Of a stretch of DNA of 64,000 nt, positions 13,401-25,200 are shown piece after piece. The translations under genes and the position numbers were made by a program. The first letter of the stretch is position 1; every line of letters begins with the position of its first letter. Source of the DNA: Seriola aureovittata (Eukaryota; Chordata; Actinopteri; Carangiformes; Carangidae); assembly GCF_021018895.1 (NCBI RefSeq), contig NC_079376.1:24266001-24330000 (forward strand). The letters run 5' to 3'. Under the pieces are notes generated by a model. It had not been told where the DNA came from. It did not search any database and saw only the letters and a program-made list of their open reading frames with translations.

Positions 13401-16400
13401 TCAAATTATCAAGTAAGAATATAAAATCATAGAATACACTGTTGCTCATAAAGTTGGAATAAAATATTTGTTATCTCTTTCCATTAAATGATTGTGACAG
13501 TGTGATTTATTTCATTTCACCTGGGTAATTGGGACACATAATATAATCATTGCACCTGGTCAAAAGCGATTACTGATGCGTTTAAATAGGAATAAACAGA
13601 GGATTGTGTCTGAAAACAAAATATTCCAACTTTATGGGCAACAGTGTATTTGCAGTTTTGATCTTGACTGTGTAGTGTATGTGCAGAATTCTGTAAGGTA
13701 TGAAACATTTTCGTCTAACGGGGTTCTTGAGAGGGAATCAGAAGGTAGATCTGGATCACTGGATGCAGGAACTGGAGCTGTCACAGAACTGACTGCAAAT
13801 TCCCACACACCAAGACACTGCTGTAGCAGCGACCAGCATCTTGATTTGGCAGACAACTGACCACTGCTCACTGGGACATCAGAGTGCTGTCTGTGGTTCG
13901 TGGCCTCGAATGTGAATTGAGTTTGATTTTTACCTGTTTCCTATAGAGTCCGCTGTTCACAGAGCCAGACTGGGTCAGTATGCGAGGTGGACATCAGTGT
14001 TCAGCAGGTGGATGGAGTGGTCAGGTGGTCAGGTTAAAATGAAGGTTAAATCATTACACTTCAGTTGTAATTTTGCAGTTAACTCTGTTCTCTGGGGCTT
14101 TAACCGTCCTCCTGTGTAGAAACAAGCCCACAGTTCGTCTGTGCAGCAGTTCATTATGACCCATAGTCACGTTTTATTGTCGGATGGCCTCTAGCAGCAG
14201 ACGCAGGAAGTCAGGTGATGTAGTATAAGAAGCTACAACGCCCCTGTTTAGAGGAGGTGGTGGATGGAAACACAGGAAACCACTGTTTGTTTCCCGTTTC
14301 AAAGCCATAGTCAGTGTTGTTTGTTTTGTTCCACAATTTCAATCACATTTATAATTGTAACCATGACGACAACCACAAGTTACTTATTTCAACTCAAACC
14401 AGCATGTATTCCTGAACCTAACCAAGACGTTTCAACCCACGTTCTAAACTAAACCACGACTAATCCACAACTGCAACCACATTTATTGTGGTTACCATAA
14501 CGATGAAGATGAGATCACTGTGTGTACCAGGTCTCTGGTACACTCCTATGGGTGGTGTCTGAGGGTGGGGACAAATGACTTTAGGTTGGAGGACTTGTTG
14601 ACTTTACACCTTGTCGTCCTGAGTCAGTTTCTTTCTCCACGTCTCATTAGACTCACAGCGATAAATACAATAGTTCGTTTTTACTTGTGTGTGTCGGTGA
14701 GGCCAGTGTGACAGTTAGAGAAGATGAAACGGTTGTTTTATCACTTTAACAACAAACTGTTGATGTTAAATCATTAGCTGACCATTAAGTCGTGTCAGTT
14801 TGTTTTCTCTTATGATTTTGATTGTGTTATTAGAAATGAATGAGCTCTTGTTATTGGTTGAACAAGCCTATGTCTCTGTGCTTTTCTTTCTGTGTCTGTC
14901 CAGTGCTTCAGCAGAAAAGCTACAACATTATTTTGAACGTCCCATTGAGATTTTTCAAAGGAGCCACTTTGTGGCCAAATGGTGTCAAACTCTCATGATC
15001 ACAGCAAGGTGTCGTGAAAAGATTTGATCCTGTGACCTCATCAACAAGGAGTCATCTGTGCTGCTGTGTCATGGGACACAGAGAAATATAGGTTGTAACT
15101 TGGTCATAATCATGTCATTTTAGTTCATTCCAACCAAAAACCCATTCAAAAAGCAAAGAGACTTATGCAGCTATGTGATTTCTGGTTTTAAGGCTCATTC
15201 CTGCAGAAGTCAGTCCAACTAACCCTGAAATAAAAAGTTATTTTACCTATAGTCCAATAATGACAGAATCAGTGTTGCACCAACAAAAAACCCAGCTGTC
15301 ATCTGCCCCAGACACACACAAGACACACAGCAGAGCGACAAGTGCACACACAGAAACATGAGCAAGTATGTAGCGCACACACACACACACACACACCAGT
15401 CTGACAGGAGAGGAGGAGGAAGAGGAAGAGGGGTTTGTGAGATATGGATCAGGACCAGCTCCTGGCCTCTGATCACAGAACAGTGAAGACCCAACTCACT
15501 CACTCAGAGCTGTAATCAAACCAATCAAACAGACTTGGAGGCAGACACCAGTTCTCCCTCAAACTTACCTGTCTCTCCCTTTTCAAAGCTTAGAAACAAC
15601 ACATCAACAAATACACAAATAAAACAAAAAGCCTCAGTTCCAATGAGTGCATGTGCTTAAACAAAGTTCATATATTTTCAAAAATAAGGGAAGTGATCAG
15701 GATTAAGTCTCTCAAATCCACCCAGAATCAAAAAGGCACTGACTGTGAACTGTTATCTGCAGAGAGAGAGAGAGAGAGAGAGAGACTGGAGCCATCTCTG
15801 AGGTATCATCACTTTCCTTTTCTTTAAAGAGGAACTGCCTGGACAGAGTGCAGCCTGTCGTTTCCGTAGAAACAGTCAACAGGTTATCAGCATCTCTGCG
15901 GGACCTTCAAAATAATGTCACAGGAAGAAAAAACACAGACACTGATCGACCTGAAGATCAAACAAAAGAGAGAGACAAAATCATTCCCAACAACCCAGAG
16001 TCAGACTGACCTTTCTATAGAACAAGGAACGAGATCCAGACCCGGCGCTGGTCTTGATGAGGAGAGCAGAGGCTTTTTCAACCAATAACAAGAGCTCATT
16101 CATTTCTAATGGCACAATCGATATCGTGAGACAAACACATGACTGAGCGAGTGATCAGCTGATGACCGGACCTCTACAGTTTGTATTAAAATAATAAAAC
16201 AGCCATTTCATCTTCCCTCACTGTCACTCTCTGGGTTTTTATACTTGTATATCATCAGTTGTATCAGTTTTGCTAAGTGACGGCTGAAGGTCTGAGTTTT
16301 TCTGTGTTTCATCACTACTGCTGTGCAGAAATCATTCACAGGTCAGGCTTTGCTTAGATGTAGTGACCTGGTTACACGGCTGTAGAGGTTCATCTTAAGC

Positions 16401-19400
16401 TTGGAGACGTGACAGAGTTCACTGAACATGATCAGTGTTTATCTGTAAACAGCTGACACTGAGAATCAGAAAAGAAGAATTTAAGAGTGTGTGGGTAGAA
16501 ACAGAGAAACAGAAGGAGCGTATCAACACACATCACCTTGTTTTAATCAGTGTGTGTGTGTATCAGCTGGAGTCTTCAGTAACGGGGCCAACCAGATGTT
16601 AGTCTGTGACAGGTTAGTGGCTCGAACACACAACCCTGGCTCCTAGAATTGACTTCTCTATACAAGTGAACTTCAACAGCAAATACGTTTTGTAAGAAAC
16701 CTTAATCTGTGGCTGGATCATGATCAGAGGAAACGTGTTTTGCGAATGAATGAAGCAGCACCTTTATCAGCAGCAGCGGCGTCATCAGGAGGTGGTTGAG
16801 GTGAATGAAGGACGTACAAAACAAGAGACCAGGATCTTGAACCTGAACCTGGTGCTGTGAGAGTCTGAGCAGAACCATGTTGAAAGTTTAATAAAGCTGG
16901 AGTCACTACAGGCGGAGATTGCTCTGCAGGATCAGATATTCTGGTGCTGTTGTCTGTCAACATTTTACTGATAGGTTCAGTATCAACATATACATATATT
17001 TACAACTATATACATATATACAGTGTATATCAGGTTGCATATACGTGTCCTACAAAAGATATTTGCTGTTGCATTTTAGCTGTACATTTTCAGGAGACAG
17101 GGTGCAGATTTCATTTCTAAGGAATCTGAGAAAAGCTCATACTCACAAATCTTTCTTTTAGAAAACAATTGTTTAGATAATTATCCTGTTATCTGGAGCT
17201 AACGAGGCTTGTTCTCTCATTATAATGGCTACGTTAATCAGAAATCTGATGTCCCGAGCCAGTATACAGATGGTCTTGTGTTGTGATGTGAAAAATGTCA
17301 GCACGACACATTGATCAACATCAGAGAAGATTTCAATCAAGGGCAGAAATGTCTTTTCACATCAGTCCTCGTCAGCAAACGAGTTACTGAGGATCGTTGC
17401 TAAGGAGGAGCGTTACTGCGACTTAGTGTACGAAGTTCAGTCAAAATCATTTTCTCCTGATCATATCGCGTTATCTTTGTTATCTTGAGATAACAGGATA
17501 AAAAAAACATCAGCAAGTATGTGGCTCCCAGCCCAGGTGTCAAGATGCTGCACGGGGTCCTGTCTCTCAGTCAGCATCAAGTGACGTCCGCCATCGGATC
17601 AGACATCATGCATTACCTTTGTGTGAGCAACAAGTCTCAGCATTCAGCAGGAAGTAGCGTCAACCCTGAAACATAATGAGCTTCAACATGTTCATTTTAG
17701 CAGAGTCGTGTAGAATAATGAGTGGGTTATGTGGGGATGTCAGTATATCAACATTAGAGAACACAACAGAAGGTCTGCACCATCACTCATGTCAATGTCC
17801 ACTGATCCACTTTCTGTCGTCTGTGCTGCAGGGAGTGAACACACTCATTACACTGACTGCGCACTAGCTGCTCCTGAAATGCTTCGTCTGTGTTTAGAAT
17901 TCATTTTAATGGATCAAAAATCTGCAAAAACATCACTTAGAAGCTTTGAATTATTCATGAACAGCAAGCTGAACTTTGTCTGGGCTGCGACTCTCTGTTA
18001 GAGCAGAAAAAGGTTTATAAAGCAACAAATACTGTTTTGTGATGAATGAATGTGCGTCCCTGAGTTAATAAAAACCAAGTGAAGTGGAAGTTTTAAAAGA
18101 TGAGGCTGGCATCAGATCATATCTTTTTTTTTGTGGTTGACAAACATGTGGAGCAGGTACGTATCCGAGGGTGGACCTGGACAGGCCCAGACCAGGGGCC
18201 AGATGTTCATGACTAAAGCTATGTACACTTACAAAACCAGAAATATTCATACACGGTTCCACTTTATAAAATGTCACTCTGTGAGAAATTGGGCGCATGT
18301 GCACAAGCCTCATTTCCACTCTCACAATTAGCTAAAAATAGATGAAGACTCTCCCTTAATCAATCAGCTTGTATAAAAAAAAACACTGTGATCATACACA
18401 GAGAAGAAAGACGAGACAGAAGAACAATTTCACAGATTGTGAAACTGAGATAAAAACATCATCAGTTTACTTTAGTAAAGTCCTCTAATGTAAAGTCCTG
18501 TTTTACTTTGAACTTCATTTATTGGGACTAGAGAGTCTTAATGAGGCTCTAACACTGTGATTAGTAAATATTAAAATAGTATGAAACAGTTACAGAATGA
18601 CTCACAATAAATAGGATTTTAATGATGCTGAAGGAAACACTGAGCACAAACACTCCACTCATTGAAGTTGGTTTGATTTTATGTTAAATTACATTATTAC
18701 ATTATTATTTTGTATTTTCACTTCACTGTAACTTTGATCGCTTTGGAAAACGGTGTGTACGCACGGTCAGAGGAATGTGTGAGATGCACAATTTATGTGC
18801 GGGAAAATGGCGTGCGCATGGTTTTTGTTAACTTGTTCTCTAGCTCTTTATTCTCATTCATTCTCATGCACACATACACACACAAGGGGCCTGACTCCGG
18901 AGAAAGATTTTTTGAAATAAATACGTGTTTGCTGATAGAACTCGCATGAAACTGGACTTGTGTGATTTTATATTTTTAATATCTATCTTAATATCTATCT
19001 TATCAATAGATTTTCAAGAAAATGTTACGAAAAAATAAAAGTTGGTGAGCAGCTCTGAGTAATCTGTCTGCTGTGAGCTGTGTTCCAATGAGATTCTCTA
19101 CCTCTGTCTTTTCATTTTGTTGATTTGTGAAACATAACTCAAGAGTGTCATGACAGAGTCACAGCAATGCTCAATCTCATCTTTAAATGTGTTGCTGACA
19201 GGATTTTCAGAATAAAATGATGCCTCTCATTAACAAACAAATTAGCTGGACAAGCTGTGGCTAATTTACTTTATGAATAATGGTTTATGTCATAATGATT
19301 CACATGCAGTAAGAACTGTGCCCTCGATCCACTCATAGAGGGGGCAGGCATTAAATAGTAAATATTATATTATTATAACTAATGGATGGGAAATGAGCTA

Positions 19401-22253
19401 ACACCTAACCACTGAAATTTAAATATAATATCAATTGATGTTCTTTTTGTCTAGCGAAGAAGTTTTACATTTTGTGACATTTGAAACCTTTAAACTACAC
19501 ATTTTCAGATTCATCCCCAACTCCATGACTGCTGCTGCCAGGCTGCCACAGGTCAACAATGCTAATGCAGTTTGAGGGTTGCCAGATCATAGTCGAGTAT
19601 CCCCCATATCCCAGTCGTTTACTCTTTATAATAATAACCGACATTTTGCTGAAAACCCACAAACCTGGCAGCTCATAGTTGCTGCATAGATCCTGCCGGT
19701 GACGCAGAGGGGAGTTAAAATGGGAAGATGGTTTGAGATGGGTAAAAATATTGTTAGGGACAGTTCAGCAACACTTTGACATTGGGAGGGACGTGTCCCT
19801 ACTGTCCACACTTCAATCTATACCCATGAATGAAACCGCAGTTGGTGGAGGAGGAAGTGCAGAACAAATGAGGATTTGCGTAAATGAAGCTAAAACAGCG
19901 GAGGAATAAAGTGCTGATTTGGCACCCACCACCAGCCCCTCCTTCTAAGGAGTCTACATGGCCCCCATCAGACATTCCAGAGGTTCACGCTGAATTGGCA
20001 CTGGTAAAACCTGGATTTAGACAATGGAGATTGACAGGGTGAAGCTGCTCCAAACGCACAACCGCTCTCTCCCTCTCTAAGTTGGAAGCTTACGTCGAAA
20101 GCCACGAGCCACCGCGTCGTGGCCGGGTGTTTAACCCGAATGGTGATGCTAGGAATATGGATTCAGTGGAGAGAAACTGTCAGCATGTCAAAGTGGTGCT
20201 GGATGTTGTTACGCTGGGAACTCAGGGAACACAGGGAGACGGACGAGGCTCTAAATGGAGTAACTTCTTCAAGTACGCTGAAAAACCCAACCCTGAAATA
20301 AAGAACAGTCACTGATACGACTCCAAACACACAGAATGAAGTGTTGGAGCTTTGTTGTTATGGAAGACAGGTAGGGCAGAACATGAGGTCTGATCAGCCC
20401 CAGCTGGGGGTGTCTGGTCAGCTGTGTATGATACTGGAAACAGCTGATGAGCCCAGGTGACATCACTGATGATCTGCCCCAGCTCAGCATCAGAGGATGT
20501 TTCACTTCAACAACGTTTTGTTTTATTTGTACAATATTCTGCTTATCTCATTTACACTGGCACAGTGGGTTGTTTGTGTTCGTTCACACATGCGATTTAT
20601 TTTTTCAGATTTGATGAATAACAGTGAAAAAGTTGATTGCGCTAATCTGACTATCATCGTATGACTTTGACCATTTATGCCATATTGTAATTCACCAACA
20701 CACTGATATCACAAAACTATTCTTGTTGAAACTCTGACCATCTCAGCTATTGTGTATCCCACAGCCGACGGAATGACCTCGGAGAGTGTGTCTGTATTAC
20801 ACGACAGGATGTTTTGTCCTGAGGGGGGCACTAGAGTAAAAGTCATGTAAAAGCGTTCATCCTCAGGGGAGCATGAATGTGCTTAATCAGCGTCACGGCA
20901 GTCCTGGACATAGTGGTTCCCAACCAGGAGGTAGGGATCCCCCTGAAGAGGTTGGAGGACCCGAACAATTATATAAAAAGAAAAGGAGCGGCATGGTGGT
21001 GCAGTGGTTAGCACTGTTGCCTCACAGCAGTTTCTGGATTTGAACCTGCCGTGTGGAGTTTGCATGTTTTCCTTGGTTCACTCCAGGTACTCCAGCTTCC
21101 TCCCACAGTACACATGTGTGTCCTAATTATAGCAGATGAATAAATCACTGGTTGACCTGGACACATAGGTATACTGTATGTAAACTGTGACAATGGTTTT
21201 AAAAGGTTGCAAGGAAAGGAAGGGTTAGGGGGGCAACAGTGACACTGGACTCCATCCTCTGGGAGGGAAGTTTCACAGGAACACATGAACTCCGTAGTTT
21301 ATGAACATTGGTCAATTAGAATTATTGACCCAATGGTGATGTGCATTGATAGACCAGGTGGTCGTTTCAGTTAAACATAGTTGCCCTTAGGGAAAGTGAC
21401 ATGGCATTTGTGCCTATAGTTGGAGCAAGATCAACAATCACTGATATCATCTGCTTAACTGTTCTGGAGGAAGGACCAGGGCATTTACAATAACAGTATA
21501 CAGTATATTCATAGGTCTTCATCCTCCTCATTGTTTGAGATACCTTGTCATGGACAAAGGTTTTCGTCAAGATGAAATGTTGACCTGATGGTGGTTAATG
21601 AAACCCAGGTCATGACAGTTTTATACCCTAGGGACATTGAATATTCATACCAAATATCACGATATTGTTGCCTATATGTTACCTGGAATAAAGTATTGGA
21701 GCAACCAACAATCACTGCTATAATTAGAACCCAAAATTAGCAGAGAAAAAACAAGTATGAGGATGGATTACAAAAGCAAACCATCTGCTAAAGACATTGA
21801 TGAGTCTTGATGACTTACTTCAAGCACGGGATGCCTGATAATCTCCCTAAATTTTCCTGTACTTCTTTAAAATCTCATCCATAATAATGATTATATTGCA
21901 TATTTCTTCCCTCACAGTCGCTGCCCTGCACCTGTGGTATCTCCCAGACACGAACCATGACCATGTTAGACGGCACCTACAGCGAGGCGGACACCAACAG
22001 CCTGGCCGGCTACACCGAGGAGCCCATGGTCCCCGAGGAGGAACACGAAGAGATGCATGAGGTTCCAGAGAAACCCGAACACATGGTGGTCCACCTGTCA
22101 GTCAGCAGCGAGTCCACTACCACCAAGAAGAAGAAGAGCCTGCGTGGCCTCAACATCATCCAGAACACGCACGCCATTGACAAATACTCCCGGATGATCT
22201 TCCCTGGTTCGTACATCTTCTTCAACCTTATCTACTGGTCCGTCTACTGCTGA
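733..22253 (+). CDS. gabrr2: gabrr2, GABA-A receptor rho-2 subunit (partial gene, last five coding exons)
   Basis: The joined exons 733-815, 6918-7058, 8332-8484, 12770-12978 and 21918-22253 encode about 306 residues plus a TGA stop. Order: Cys-loop (two Cys 13 residues apart), C-terminal extracellular beta strands, M1, M2, M3, intracellular loop, M4. All four junctions have GT/AG borders and matching phases. Rho subunits form homo- or heteropentameric GABA-gated chloride channels, best known from retina. Human rho-2 is about 465 residues, so roughly the N-terminal third (signal peptide and first extracellular exons) lies left of the window. Rho-2 is chosen over rho-1 or rho-3 because the M2 2' residue is Ser (Pro in human rho-1, known from the literature), and because the loop segment with NSLAGY and the VVHL-SxSxE stretch resemble rho-2. 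Family assignment is essentially certain; the paralogue call, and whether it is an a or b teleost duplicate, is less sure. Confidence 0.88.
878..1376 (-). repeat. interspersed teleost repeat, copy 1
   Basis: Matches, in reverse complement, two other stretches in the window (47365-47640 and 49622-49870). Shared landmarks include GGCTTAAAG, a CAGGTGGGTGAGC block, CAAGATGGCGACGG, and an end reading TTTACAGTCTATG. Probably a non-autonomous transposable element; I do not name the family. Confidence 0.7.
2610..2740. repeat. AT-rich repeat with GGTATCACTTTACAATAAG terminus
   Basis: Begins with a GGTATCACTTTACAATAAG-type terminus and ends near TTTTCACTTTACCC, a weak inverted match. This terminus type is common in fish non-autonomous DNA elements. 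The internal sequence is almost pure A/T. Confidence 0.35.
2740..3420 (-). pseudogene. L1-like LINE reverse-transcriptase C-terminal remnant
   Basis: On the minus strand a broken frame reads [20 protein letters not shown] around 3100-3020, preceded by a tract consistent with the Cys-rich end of an L1/Tx1-type ORF2 and followed by several stops. This W-EEV- -I motif is typical of that region. Stops and frameshifts show it is dead. The + strand frame at 3002-3418 is its shadow. The family call is from memory. Confidence 0.45.
4790..5190. repeat. CATGTG-rich repeat
   Basis: CATGTGA/TCACATG words recur every 15-40 bp in both orientations (for example around 4826, 4842, 4868, 4896, 4984 and 5152). 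That makes the stretch partly self-complementary, as in a MITE or decayed foldback repeat. No clear termini were found. Confidence 0.5.
6918..7058 (+). CDS. gabrr2: gabrr2 extracellular exon between Cys-loop and M1
   Basis: Acceptor CAG ends at 6917; donor GTACGC begins at 7059. AC completes the Tyr codon begun in the previous exon. It continues [20 protein letters not shown] and ends in FYSSTG, with the Gly codon split. It covers late extracellular beta strands, including the region of agonist-binding loop C. The length (141 bp) and phases fit both neighbours. Confidence 0.93.
7059..8331 (+). other. gabrr2: gabrr2 intron, 1.27 kb
   Basis: Contains a G-rich purine tract (about 7424-7530, mostly GGGAGG and GGTGGGG words) and a TATA/ATAT-rich segment (7855-7920). 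The opposed frames at 7397-7672 are low-complexity by-products of the purine tract. No repeat family recognised. Confidence 0.7.
7424..7530. repeat. G-rich purine tract
   Basis: A low-complexity run of GGGAGG, GGTGGGG and GGAGG words on the + strand with many G triplets, capable in principle of G-quadruplex formation. It lies in an intron, so the nascent RNA would carry the G strand. Confidence 0.6.
8332..8484 (+). CDS. gabrr2: gabrr2 M1 exon (153 bp)
   Basis: Acceptor CAG ends at 8331; donor GTAAAA begins at 8485. It encodes [20 protein letters not shown], the rest of M1 ([19 protein letters not shown]), then [12 protein letters not shown] leading into M2. 153 bp is the canonical length of this exon in GABA-A genes. 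Taking the Arg of PARV as 0', the 2' pore residue is Ser, as reported for rho-2; human rho-1 has Pro there. The donor runs straight into a 29-A tract. Confidence 0.95.
8487..8515. repeat. gabrr2: A29 homopolymer touching a splice donor
   Basis: 29 consecutive A, beginning at the third base of the intron. The donor is therefore GTAAAAAA instead of GTAAGT. Confidence 0.95.
8880..9395. mobile_element. MITE-like element with GTTCCA termini
   Basis: Left end AGGGATGTTCCAACACTG and right end (reverse complement) CTAGAGTTGTTCCAGTACC are imperfect inverted matches. The interior has the GATACTGG / TATCGACTGATAT words of a widespread vertebrate non-autonomous DNA element. Confidence 0.4.
9430..10160. 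repeat. old interspersed repeat, possibly LINE 3' region
   Basis: Starts with TTTAATCTTTATTTAATCAG and has a TTTCAAGAGACAGACCTG block resembling antisense 3' ends of fish LINEs. A TA microsatellite is embedded. No open frame survives. Confidence 0.35.
10015..10050. repeat. (TA)n microsatellite
   Basis: 18 uninterrupted TA units. Confidence 0.95.
10393..10424. repeat. (CA)n microsatellite
   Basis: About 16 CA units. Confidence 0.95.
11905..12755. repeat. gabrr2: 31-bp minisatellite ending 14 nt before the M2-M3 exon
   Basis: About 27 copies of a 31-bp unit with core CTGTAGTTTAACCACAGC followed by GTTGTGCAGGTTA. Variation is mostly GTTGTG / ATTGTG / GTAGTG and TTACTG / TTGCTG / TTGCCG. A longer register (units starting CTAATGTAGTTTACTTG at about 12110, 12231 and 12412) shows that multi-unit blocks were duplicated. 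The core is nearly palindromic. Confidence 0.97.
12770..12978 (+). CDS. gabrr2: gabrr2 M2-M3 pore exon
   Basis: Acceptor TTTGCAG ends at 12769; donor GTGTGT begins at 12979. It encodes the M2 pore helix ([20 protein letters not shown]), the linker VSYIKAVD, M3 ([20 protein letters not shown]) and the start of the cytoplasmic loop ([15 protein letters not shown]). The 6' residue is Thr, not the Met reported for picrotoxin-resistant rat rho-2. 209 bp, ending in phase 0. The 3' splice site lies 14 nt after the end of a 31-bp minisatellite. Confidence 0.95.
13437..13646. mobile_element. 210-bp Tc1/mariner-type MITE with TA target sites
   Basis: Left terminus CACTGTTGCTCATAAAGTTG and the reverse complement of the right terminus CACTGTTGCCCATAAAGTTG differ at one of the first 25 positions, and both continue GAATA. 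TA dinucleotides flank it at 13435-13436 and 13647-13648. It has no transposase frame, so it would depend on a Tc1/mariner-type enzyme in trans. Confidence 0.88.
15375..15396. repeat. (CA)n microsatellite
   Basis: About 11 dinucleotide units of CA/AC. Confidence 0.9.
15761..15785. repeat. (AG)n microsatellite
   Basis: About 12 AG units. Confidence 0.92.
17181..17501. mobile_element. 321-bp inverted-repeat element (MITE)
   Basis: Left end TTATCCTGTTATCTGGAG continuing CTAAC; the reverse complement of the right end is TTATCCTGTTATCTCAAG continuing ATAAC. About 19 of 23 positions agree. A related GAGATAAC terminus occurs at 23745-23760. No coding capacity. Confidence 0.6.
20983..21190 (+). mobile_element. 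tRNA-derived SINE, copy 1
   Basis: Head GCGGCATGGTGGTGCAGTGG followed by TTAGCACTG resembles a pol III A box, and GGATTTGAACC a degenerate B box. The body has GTGTGGAGTTTGCATG and CTTCCTCCCACAGT. It shares these blocks in order with 60620-60865. Confidence 0.65.
21918..22253 (+). CDS. gabrr2: gabrr2 last coding exon: cytoplasmic loop, M4 and stop
   Basis: Acceptor CACAG ends at 21917. In phase 0 it reads [20 protein letters not shown], an acidic stretch rich in Glu, a Lys-rich KKKKSLRG, the conserved [10 protein letters not shown], and M4 ending [11 protein letters not shown] with TGA at 22251-22253. Rho subunits characteristically end within a few residues of M4. The loop resembles rho-2 in SLAGY and in VVHL followed by a Ser-rich segment. 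The acidic insert is the most diverged part. Confidence 0.93.
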   Translation, partial: SLPCTCGISQTRTMTMLDGTYSEADTNSLAGYTEEPMVPEEEHEEMHEVPEKPEHMVVHLSVSSESTTTKKKKSLRGLNIIQNTHAIDKYSRMIFPGSYIFFNLIYWSVYC

Positions 22254-25200
22254 GAGACGCTCCTGAGTCAGGACTGAAGCAAGAGAGATTAACACAGAGA
22301 CAGTATGAATGCTGCGTCACTATGGGATATTTCTGGACAAATCATAAGTCATGTTGTACTGTACGTCTGGTGCTGGTAGATCATTAGGTTTAAGGCCTTG
22401 GACAGTAAAAGAGTCTGAAAAGATGAGTTCTGACTTGAGGACGGTTTGGAGCACTCCTATTTGATTTTTTTTCCCTCATGCAGCAATTTGAATGTTCAGT
22501 AACGCTCTAAACTAAAACATAGACAGTGTTCATCGAAAAAGTGTTTTTAAACTACTGACGCTAATTCTCTCAGTCTTTTTCTCTTCTTCAGCTGCCGTTG
22601 AAAGGTTCTCCGTCCTCATCACCACTCTTCCTGAGATGATTCCCACTCATTTTTTGTATTTGACACGTAACATTGATGGATAAAGATATGGCACACTTTT
22701 TTTTGCGTGTGATCATGCTGTAAACTGCTCACTTAACAGGTATCTGTAATTATATTTCTTTGAAATAATCATAAAGATGGAAATCACTATGATTATAAAG
22801 ATTTTAGACCCATTATCTATCGGTCATGACTGAGTTATAAACTGCAATTACTGTTTCATTTTATCAAGGGAACAAACTTTGACCATATTTTTTAAGCCTG
22901 TTATATCAAAATTGATATTATCAGAGACTTTTAGCTCAGAGAGGGTATATTTAGTACTTTGAGCTAAACGTTAACACAAGATGCTAACATCCTCATGCTA
23001 GCTTGTATGCTTACCAAATTTCCATAATGTTTCCCTCCACTACTGTTATGTGAATATGAATTAAAGGAGTTATCTGTAAGTTTTGCTTTCGCTACATAGC
23101 TAACGTTAGCATTAACAGCTGTTTACTTATCAGTCTAGTAGAAACGTTGTGAGTTCAGCATCAAACTTCTTTCCTTTACTCACCAACAGCTGTCTCCATG
23201 GGTGGGAAGAAACACCAATGTTAACACTTGTCTCTATCATGTCCTTTCTTACTTACAAATAACCCCTTGAAGCACATTTAGATAAACAGCTGATGGTGCT
23301 AATTCTCTTAGGGAACTTTAAACCACTGCAGAAGAAAAGACTACAAGATGATATAATTAAAAGAAGGCCAGTTAAACCTCAAAAGATGGAAATCCATGTG
23401 GAAAATGATATTTCTGTTTCATGTATTAATTTGCATTGCTCCACACGGATCTGATGTTTAATATATTCCAAGATGTATTTGCTGAGTCTGTTTCCATTGC
23501 AGTTTGTTGCTTCTAATTTTTACTTCGTTTTTTGCTCAAACTGATAATGTGCAAAAACAAGTGGATGGAAACACACTTATACAGGGACTCCAGCAAAAAT
23601 TATAGAGCAGAAATAGCTTAAACTAAGACAAAAATGTTAGGATGAAATAATGAAATTGTGATAACAGAGATAACAGTTTAATTAGACATCTTAGGATAAC
23701 TATCCTCAAGTTGATCTCGTGACTAAATTTGACAACTCATTTATGATCTTGAGATAACGGGCCTAAAAATATTACCAGCTGTGGCCAATCTTGACTTCTG
23801 AACTATTTTAACATGTAAATCCTACTGTATAACTGATTTGGTCGTCATGTTGTTGTGATGTTCTGTATCAAGACTACAATGACTTTTTGAGAAAGTGTCC
23901 TCTTGGTAAACGTTTGTGGTACAACACAGCAGTGGATTACACAAAGGGCCATTTAATCTTAGTCCTAGTTGCTTTAGCATGTGACATAGATATAAGAAGC
24001 GTTGGACACGAGCAGTACTTATAATATCTAAGAGGTTTGTTGGCCAGTGGGACATTTTCTCCTGAGGTCACTGTAGTGATTTATCCCAGTTAGCAAAGAA
24101 AATGAACAGAAGCTAGCTTAATGAACTGCACTGATGAATGCAGCCATTCGTTCAATATCATCTCAGAGAGACCGGTTCATCTGCTCCCTGACAGAAAAGT
24201 TTATTCCAGATTTGGGACTCTCGAACTAACTTCTTGTCCGTCTTGGACTAATGGAACTTCTTTTAGAAATGAATATGCGTGGTGAAATGTTAATCACACC
24301 TCTCACAGTGTGAAAACATGCTCGTAATGGCTGATTTAATGTTTGATGTCTTTTTGTTTTACTAATTTAATCTGATAAAAAAAGTGGTGATGAACACAGC
24401 TCCCCAGACCAACAAAAACTATGATTGTTCGCCATTTGTACATTTGTGAATTCACCTGTGTGTGCGTTCAGAAGTGATAATGTTCCGCTGAGAACCAGGA
24501 TTGTTTGTTTTTTTTAATTTCTGAAAAGCTGAAACACATTACTGAGGTTGTCTTGCCATGAGTATCTGCTGCTGTACTGTTCTGGTAAAATCTGAATCTC
24601 ATTACGAGGCTAACAAACGAATCATTGTTCTAATGAATCATCAAGAAGGTGCTCAGGTCTTACTGACCAGTACATTGATATTTTATATACTAATTTGTAT
24701 TATTGTATAATTTGTATTATTTTTCCCCTTAGAAAGATTGACAACAGAAAGTGTCCATAAGAAAATACAGTTCGGCCAGTGGAACAGAGGCTAGCTTCAG
24801 ATGGGGACAGAGGTCTGAGTCTAAATGTGGTGGCCCAAACGAAAAAGGAATAGGGGGAAAAACTTAATTTCAGAAAACATTACATTTCACAGAGGATATT
24901 TTACACACAAAATCTTAATAAAACACTTCAGCATTTTAGGAAACTAAACTTTTAGAAAGCAGGGTTAATGCCTGTTAGGGGTGTCTTTCAGTTTAATTAA
25001 CTGTCCCCGTTGAAAGTGTAGCCAGGATGTTTGATGTATTTAAAGTTTTATTCACTGCCAAACTTAGCTGTTTGTTTATTTATTCCCTTTGATAATGCAT
25101 GGCCATTTATGCTGAGTATTTGATGAAAATGAAAGAAGTTCAATCAGCATTAAGGATGAGACCAACAGCAGCAGCAGCAGAATACCTCCTCTCATGTTTT

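Larger units (their letters stand above)
12979..21917 (+). other. gabrr2: gabrr2 intron before the last exon, 8.9 kb
   Basis: Contains an intact-looking TA-flanked MITE (13437-13646), AC and AG tracts, another inverted-repeat element (17181-17501), segments near 18190 and 18890 with GGGGCC termini typical of hAT-like MITEs, and a SINE (20983-21190). Remaining stretches (13660-15370, 15790-17170, 19000-20980, 21200-21900) show no supported gene. The frame at 20082-20315 has no recognisable domain or exon borders. Confidence 0.7.

Noticed and set aside
20082..20315. 77-codon frame with charged residues
   Set aside because: No homologue recognised, not compatible with gabrr2 phases or sequence, no flanking splice signals seen.
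20983..21060. tRNA gene
   Set aside because: A- and B-box-like motifs are present but there is no complete cloverleaf, and the body matches the SINE at 60620. It is a tRNA-derived retroposon.
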